From Lysinibacillus cavernae (GTDB taxonomy: Bacteria; Bacillota; Bacilli; Bacillales_A; Planococcaceae): 64,000 bases of DNA. This document shows positions 59,653-64,000 of this stretch, one piece after another. The stretch is from positions 61,399 to 125,398 of the forward strand of contig NZ_WMEF01000013.1 of assembly GCF_009724685.1 (NCBI RefSeq), given 5' to 3'. The position numbers were made by a program, and so were the translations under genes. How positions within the stretch are numbered: the first letter of the stretch is position 1; every line of letters starts with the position of its first letter. The notes under the pieces were generated by a model. It saw only the letters and a list, made by a program, of their open reading frames with translations, was not told the origin of the DNA and made no database searches.

Positions 59653-61572
59653 TTGAACATCAAAAAAATTAGTCTTATCTTGTGCGTCTTATTCATTTCG
59701 GCTTCTATGTTTACGATACATAGTGCAAGTGTCAGTGCGGCAACCAATTCAAATATAACATTTGAAGATGTCACTAAAAATCACCCAGCCTATGAAGAAA
59801 TCAATTATTTAGTAAGTTTAGGGGTTATTCAGGGCTATTTTGTCAATGGTAAAAGAGTCTTTGGCCCAAATAACAATGTAACAAGAGGACAAGCAGCTAA
59901 AATGGTTGTTGTTGCCTCTGGTAACAAACCATTAGTTGTGAATAAATCTAGCTTTTCAGATGTTACAGTAGGCACTGAAATGTCAGGTTACATAGAGCGT
60001 GCTGTACAATTAGGGTTTTTCGACAAAAATATTAAGGGTGAGTTCCTACCGAACAAGGCTCTAACTCGTGGTGAAATGAGTTATGTCTTAACAAAGGCAT
60101 TTAAGTTAGATACGAGTGAGTATGAGGGAATTGACTCACCATTTACTGATGTAGGGATTACACATGAATATGTGAAATACATCAATACAATCTATTACAA
60201 TGGTATTACGAACGGAACAGGCAATACGTATTTACCAAATAGCACAGTAACACGTTCACAATTTTCATTATTCGTTGCACGTGCAAAAAGTGAAAAATAC
60301 CGTTTAGAACTACCTGTAAAAGGTGTACAAGTACCAGATGTATCACAAGTCATTGGCTTAGTAAAAGTTACAACAGATGGCTTAAACATCCGTAAGTCAA
60401 AGGATTCTAACTCAAACGCTAACATTGTAGGTAAGGTTAATACAGGCGGTAAATTATCAGTATATGCAGTTGAAGGCAATTGGTTAAAGGTTACGTATAA
60501 AGGGGCATATGCTTATATTTTCAAGCAATACGCTGAATTTTTAGATACTGACGGCAATGAGTTAGGAGCAGTCGAAAAAGAAGTAACGACAAAAAATAAT
60601 GTTAACTTATATGTGAAGCCAACTTCTTCAGCAAAAGTAATTGTATCAATTAAAGCCAATGAAAAATTACCAGTTTACAAAACAGTTGGTGGCTACTATT
60701 TAACACAAGTTAATGGTTTACCAGGTTATGTTGTAGCAAACAGTACAACGGATACTACTGGAGAAGAAAAACCTGATCCAGATCCAATACAGCCTCCACC
60801 ACCAGCTTCAGGAGAAGTATTAGGAAGAGTAACGGTTGCTAACCTAAATGTCCGTAGTCAAAATAATTCAACTTCAGCCGTGTTATTTAAGTTGAATAAG
60901 GGAGAGTATGTCCAAGTTAATAGCATCAATGGTTACTGGGCAGAAATCACACATAATGGTCAAACAGGTTATGTGCATAAATCTTATTTAAAACTATTAA
61001 ATCAATCTGCTAAACCTTTACAAAATCGTATTATCATTTTAGACCCAGGTCATGGTGGTAAAGATCCAGGTACAGTAAAAGGTTCTGCATCTGAAAAGAA
61101 CATTACATTAAAAGTTAGCACTCAAGTGAAACAATTACTAGAGAATGCTGGTGCAAAAGTTTATATGACACGTACTGGTGATACGTATCCATCATTACAA
61201 GATCGCGTAGATTTTACACAAGCAAACTATGGTGAGATTTTCGTTAGTGTCCATGTCAACTCTGCTGCCAATACGTCAGCACAGGGTACTGAAACATATT
61301 ATGCTATATCTACAGGAGATATGTATCAGGAGGACGTTGATTTAGCCACTTTTGTTAATAACCAAATTGTTAACAATTTAAATATGAAAAATCGTGGCGT
61401 TAAACAAGAACAATACTACGTAATTCGTAACATGGTCATCCCGTCTATTTTAGTGGAACTTGGTTTCTTAACGAATACTGAGGATAACAGTAAAATGACA
61501 AATGATGAATATGTTAAATTATTTGCAGAATCTATTTATAATGGCATTTTGCAATACTATAAAAAACAATAA
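59653..61572 (+). CDS. SLH-anchored N-acetylmuramoyl-L-alanine amidase
   Basis: A 639-residue exported wall hydrolase. Signal peptide (KKISLILCVLFISASMFTI, cleavage near VSA), three SLH domains (about 34-215; TRGQ, TRGE, TRSQ), three SH3 domains (about 232-297, 312-370, 395-450; the third has NLNVRSQNNSTSAVLFKL), and an Amidase_3 domain (about 457-637). The zinc ligands appear in LDPGHGGKDPG, the SEKN segment and SVHVNSA; the catalytic Glu is in LVELGFLTN. It should cut the MurNAc-L-Ala bond. The TTG at 59653 follows GGGAGGAA. A terminator follows. Confidence 0.95.
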   Translation: MNIKKISLILCVLFISASMFTIHSASVSAATNSNITFEDVTKNHPAYEEINYLVSLGVIQGYFVNGKRVFGPNNNVTRGQAAKMVVVASGNKPLVVNKSSFSDVTVGTEMSGYIERAVQLGFFDKNIKGEFLPNKALTRGEMSYVLTKAFKLDTSEYEGIDSPFTDVGITHEYVKYINTIYYNGITNGTGNTYLPNSTVTRSQFSLFVARAKSEKYRLELPVKGVQVPDVSQVIGLVKVTTDGLNIRKSKDSNSNANIVGKVNTGGKLSVYAVEGNWLKVTYKGAYAYIFKQYAEFLDTDGNELGAVEKEVTTKNNVNLYVKPTSSAKVIVSIKANEKLPVYKTVGGYYLTQVNGLPGYVVANSTTDTTGEEKPDPDPIQPPPPASGEVLGRVTVANLNVRSQNNSTSAVLFKLNKGEYVQVNSINGYWAEITHNGQTGYVHKSYLKLLNQSAKPLQNRIIILDPGHGGKDPGTVKGSASEKNITLKVSTQVKQLLENAGAKVYMTRTGDTYPSLQDRVDFTQANYGEIFVSVHVNSAANTSAQGTETYYAISTGDMYQEDVDLATFVNNQIVNNLNMKNRGVKQEQYYVIRNMVIPSILVELGFLTNTEDNSKMTNDEYVKLFAESIYNGILQYYKKQ

Positions 61573-61581
61573 GAGTTGAAG

Positions 61582-61616
61582 AAACGATTCCAAAAGCTAT
61601 TGGAATCGTTTTTCTT
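61582..61616 (+). terminator. Terminator of the amidase gene
   Basis: AAACGATTCCAA (61582-61593) with TTGGAATCGTTT (61600-61611), twelve perfect pairs, then T2-C-T4. Confidence 0.9.
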
Positions 61617-61663
61617 TTGTCTTAGTTATACATACCCTTATTTTAGAAGCACAAACCAAACGA

Positions 61664-61698
61664 TTAAAATGGCTGCCTCGTCATATAAGAAGCAGCCA
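61664..61698 (-). terminator. Terminator of the second SLH-glucosaminidase gene
   Basis: TGGCTGC (61670-61676) with GCAGCCA (61692-61698); TTTTAATC follows on the minus strand. Confidence 0.65.
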
Positions 61699-61706
61699 AA
61701 TTGCTT

Positions 61707-63683
61707 TTATTTCACTGTATTGATGAATTTAATATAATCTTTACTAATATAGACTGGTTCTGTATGTAGTTTATCAGAAACAACTTGATACCAACCATTT
61801 GAACCTGTATCTGTGATAATTACGGGCATGTTACTTTTGTTAAATGTGAAAAGTGGGCTCTGATTTGTCGATGCATCTGCACGGACATTCAGACCAGCTG
61901 TTGTTGTCAGTGCAATTTTATAAGGATTATTGGCATCTTTAAAGCCTAAAGATTTTTCCGCACGATAGTAGTGTCCAGCAACTTTTGCGCCCCAGAATGG
62001 ATCAGAGGCATATTTTACGTTGAAACCAATAGCCTTAGAGCCTACAACTGCACCATTCGTATAACGACCGCCTGGCGTAATATAATTTGGCTGTAGGAAC
62101 TTTTCAACAAGTTCATTTATGTTTGCTCCGACACTATCAAACATTTTGTTTAGTGGATTCGTGTCATAGACATATAAACCAAATAGATTGTTTAGGTTTT
62201 GAGCGTGATCACTCATACCATAGGCACTCTCATGCTGAGCTAGAGATAAAATAAGCATAGCATTGATATGAGAGTTAGTTTCCACCTCTTTTAACACGGA
62301 GCCCAAGCCAATTAACTTACTTTTTGTTGTAGCATTTTTATAAATGGAAGCTCCTGAGCTTTCAACTTCCGCTAATTTTTGCAAAATATATTGATCTAAC
62401 TCTTCAGCTGTATATTGAGTTGTCGCACGGGCAGGTAAGAATTGATAGTAATTATAGCCTTCGCCTTTTGAAGAACCGTTAGCATTTGTGAAATTAATGC
62501 CATCCCAGCTAAAGTATTTTTCACCTTGCTTCATAAAGCTAGGTGCCTTGCCGTACACGTAACTGGATGAATACTTATTTGATTTATAATCATATAAAGT
62601 ATGCTTAATTTCGCCACTCTCATTTGTGTAGTAGGAACGTCCCTTCACTAAAGCAGAAGGAATTAAGCTAACGTCAGCCTGCTTTAAATAGCCCACATGA
62701 CCAGCTAAGCGTACTTTTACTTGTGTGGCATCACTGCCTAGGTATTCCATTTCTGTATTACCAGCAACCGCAATTTGATCCTTAATCGTTTCAGAATTCA
62801 GCGCAACATAATTATTCGTTACTACATAACCCGAAGTCATTTTGATAATTTTATTATTTTGCGTAATCACTAACGAACTATTCGTCATCGCTTTTTCAGC
62901 TGCCTCAAAGCTCGTAAAGGATTGCTTGTCTACTAGGTTACCATTTGCTATTTCTTGGACGATATAGGTAGTGGTATTCCCATTATTATTGTTGTTGCCA
63001 GAGTTATTATTGTTATTGGCATTACCATTATTATCGGGATTCCCGTTGTTCTCATTATTACCAGTATTGTTTTCAACAGTATCAGCCAGAAGAATTAAAC
63101 GAAGTATAAATGTAGATGCTTCACCGATTGTTGCATTGTCTCTAGGTAAAAACATGCCATTAGAGCTTCCTTTAATAAGTCCTAATTGCGCACCGATTGC
63201 AACATCCTGACGGAAATCTTTAAAAATAGTCGCATTGTCTTTGAATGTAATAGAAGAAGTACCTTTTGGTATTTTTAAATAATCAACGGCTCTAATTAGC
63301 ATAACGGCCATATGCTCTCTTGAAATGCGCGCATCTGGCTTAAATGTACCGTCTGTATAACCTGTGATAATCCCAGCAGTAGCTGCAAGCTTAATTTCCT
63401 TTGCAAATACGTATGAGTCTGTGACATCTGTAAACGTAATGTCGTTCTTCGTCTCCAAGTTTAAAGCTTTTGCTATGTATGTGGCAAATTCACCGCGTGT
63501 AACTGTATCATTCGGACGATAGCTACCATTTGCATCTGTAAGCAAGGCTTCCTTAGAAATTAAATAGCGTAGACCACTTTCGTGCATATGTCCTGATAGC
63601 TCATCAGCATAGGCCGATTGGGGTTGCCAAATGACTAGACTAACAAGCATCATGAGCAACATTAAAATTGATAGTTTTTTCAT
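61707..63683 (-). CDS. SLH-anchored N-acetylglucosaminidase with Asn-rich linker
   Basis: A 658-residue exported wall hydrolase. Signal peptide (KKLSILMLLMMLVSLVIW, cleavage after AYA), three SLH domains (about 27-200; TRGE, SREH, and a third with TIGE in place of TRAE), an Asn/Gly-rich linker (about 205-237), a beta-rich part, a glucosaminidase domain (about 430-590, catalytic Glu in LSLAQHESAYGMSD) and a C-terminal SH3-like domain (about 600-655). It should cut GlcNAc-MurNAc bonds and is paralogous to the gene at 38932-40782. AGGAGGG precedes the ATG. Convergent with the amidase gene. Confidence 0.92.
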   Translation of the reverse strand: MKKLSILMLLMMLVSLVIWQPQSAYADELSGHMHESGLRYLISKEALLTDANGSYRPNDTVTRGEFATYIAKALNLETKNDITFTDVTDSYVFAKEIKLAATAGIITGYTDGTFKPDARISREHMAVMLIRAVDYLKIPKGTSSITFKDNATIFKDFRQDVAIGAQLGLIKGSSNGMFLPRDNATIGEASTFILRLILLADTVENNTGNNENNGNPDNNGNANNNNNSGNNNNNGNTTTYIVQEIANGNLVDKQSFTSFEAAEKAMTNSSLVITQNNKIIKMTSGYVVTNNYVALNSETIKDQIAVAGNTEMEYLGSDATQVKVRLAGHVGYLKQADVSLIPSALVKGRSYYTNESGEIKHTLYDYKSNKYSSSYVYGKAPSFMKQGEKYFSWDGINFTNANGSSKGEGYNYYQFLPARATTQYTAEELDQYILQKLAEVESSGASIYKNATTKSKLIGLGSVLKEVETNSHINAMLILSLAQHESAYGMSDHAQNLNNLFGLYVYDTNPLNKMFDSVGANINELVEKFLQPNYITPGGRYTNGAVVGSKAIGFNVKYASDPFWGAKVAGHYYRAEKSLGFKDANNPYKIALTTTAGLNVRADASTNQSPLFTFNKSNMPVIITDTGSNGWYQVVSDKLHTEPVYISKDYIKFINTVK

Positions 63684-63708
63684 AGTTTTACCCTCCTAAA
63701 CTGATATC

Positions 63709-63737
63709 ATTTTAACAAAGTTGTACAGTCAAGTTAA
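63709..63737 (-). promoter_or_regulatory. Candidate promoter of the second SLH-glucosaminidase gene
   Basis: On the minus strand TTAACT (63737-63732), 17 bases, TAAAAT (63714-63709) with TGT before it. The leader would be about 20 bases. Confidence 0.5.
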
Positions 63738-63856
63738 GGGTCAAATGTTAGAAATATCATAAAATATACCAGCTAATTATAGGAAATAAGTATGCTTTTG
63801 TCTTATATAGTCAAAGTTAGAGTAGAAGCTAAGAAGGGGAATGAATCAAAATTCAC

Positions 63857-63882
63857 ATGAGTTTCTTCTATTATAATAGTGG
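63857..63882 (-). promoter_or_regulatory. Shared surface-gene element, copy C
   Basis: On the minus strand CCACTATTATAAT then AGAAGAAACTCAT. It points to the SLH-glucosaminidase gene, whose start is 174 bases away, and lies about 120 bases upstream of that gene's promoter candidate. Confidence 0.55.
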
Positions 63883-63897
63883 TTTCTGTTTAGCCCA

Positions 63898-63935
63898 TAA
63901 AAAAATGCCGCCCATTGTTTGGAATGGACGGCATT
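63898..63935 (-). terminator. Terminator of the gene at the right edge
   Basis: AAATGCCG-CCATT with AATGG-CGGCATTT (63903-63935, one mismatch), with T7 after the stem on the minus strand. Confidence 0.85.
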
Positions 63936-63946
63936 TTAAAAAAATA

Positions 63947-64000
63947 TTAAAGCATTTCTGAAGTTGTTTTAGCTTGCATATGAAGTTGTAGGTAGTCTGG
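63947..64000 (-). CDS. C-terminal end of an unidentified gene (partial at window end)
   Basis: The minus-strand frame is open from base 64000 to a TAA at 63947-63949 and would end PDYLQLHMQAKTTSEML. It is followed at the right distance by a strong minus-strand terminator, which supports a real gene end. Seventeen residues are too few to name a family. Confidence 0.5.
   Translation of the reverse strand, partial: PDYLQLHMQAKTTSEML

Overview
The window is a chromosomal stretch of a low-GC Gram-positive, endospore-forming, flagellated bacterium, almost certainly a Lysinibacillus (sphaericus/fusiformis group). The evidence is the order rpiB-ywlG-glyA-upp-mnaA-atpIBEFHAGDC-ywzB-murA-spoIID-spoIIQ-spoIIID-mbl-flhOP-fabZ, which is Bacillaceae core synteny; the sporulation genes; and a major S-layer protein whose signal peptide and first SLH domain match the L. 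sphaericus S-layer family as I remember it. No rRNA, tRNA, CRISPR or intact transposase gene was seen. All identifications come from reading the sequence, without database searches.

Layout: 1-7.9 kb holds the end of a chemoreceptor, rpiB, ywlG, glyA, an inserted PAS/GAF/GGDEF/EAL protein, upp and mnaA (ManNAc supply). 8.0-15.4 kb is the complete F1Fo ATP synthase operon with a long structured leader. 15.4-23.4 kb carries murA, the sporulation trio spoIID/spoIIQ/spoIIID, mbl, two flagellar rod/hook-type genes and fabZ. 23.5-33.2 kb is a more variable block: two small proteins of unknown function (one an Asn/Asp-rich lipoprotein behind a long hairpin that buries its ribosome binding site), a 21-bp tandem array, a NERD protein, ywpF, ssbB, the ywqA/ywqB helicase-SWIM pair, an IDEAL-domain protein and a divergent flagellin.

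33.2-63.7 kb is a cell-surface island. A minus-strand operon tagA-flippase-DUF5693-csaB is inferred to build and pyruvylate the secondary cell wall polymer that SLH domains bind. Next to it are seven SLH proteins: the major S-layer protein, two glucosaminidases, a phosphodiester glycosidase, a CAP protein, an NlpC/P60 protein and an amidase. Among them sit a stalk-domain protein, a 1330-residue secreted protein made of about twenty 50-60-residue repeats, and a Yip1-like/HlyD-like pair lacking the ABC transporter seen with such pairs elsewhere. mnaA upstream could provide the ManNAc that TagA and CsaB use, so polymer synthesis, modification and the clients attached to it are encoded within 57 kb.

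The most unusual signals are: (i) an element with core AGAAGAAACTC, preceded by ACTAT, found three times, always in the sense orientation upstream of tagA, the S-layer gene and an SLH glucosaminidase gene; (ii) the giant repeat protein divergent from the orphan Yip1/HlyD pair; (iii) the conserved-looking but uncharacterised DUF5693 membrane protein translationally coupled to csaB; (iv) the hairpin over the lipoprotein ribosome binding site; and (v) the 21-bp array in the 3' untranslated region of the NERD gene.
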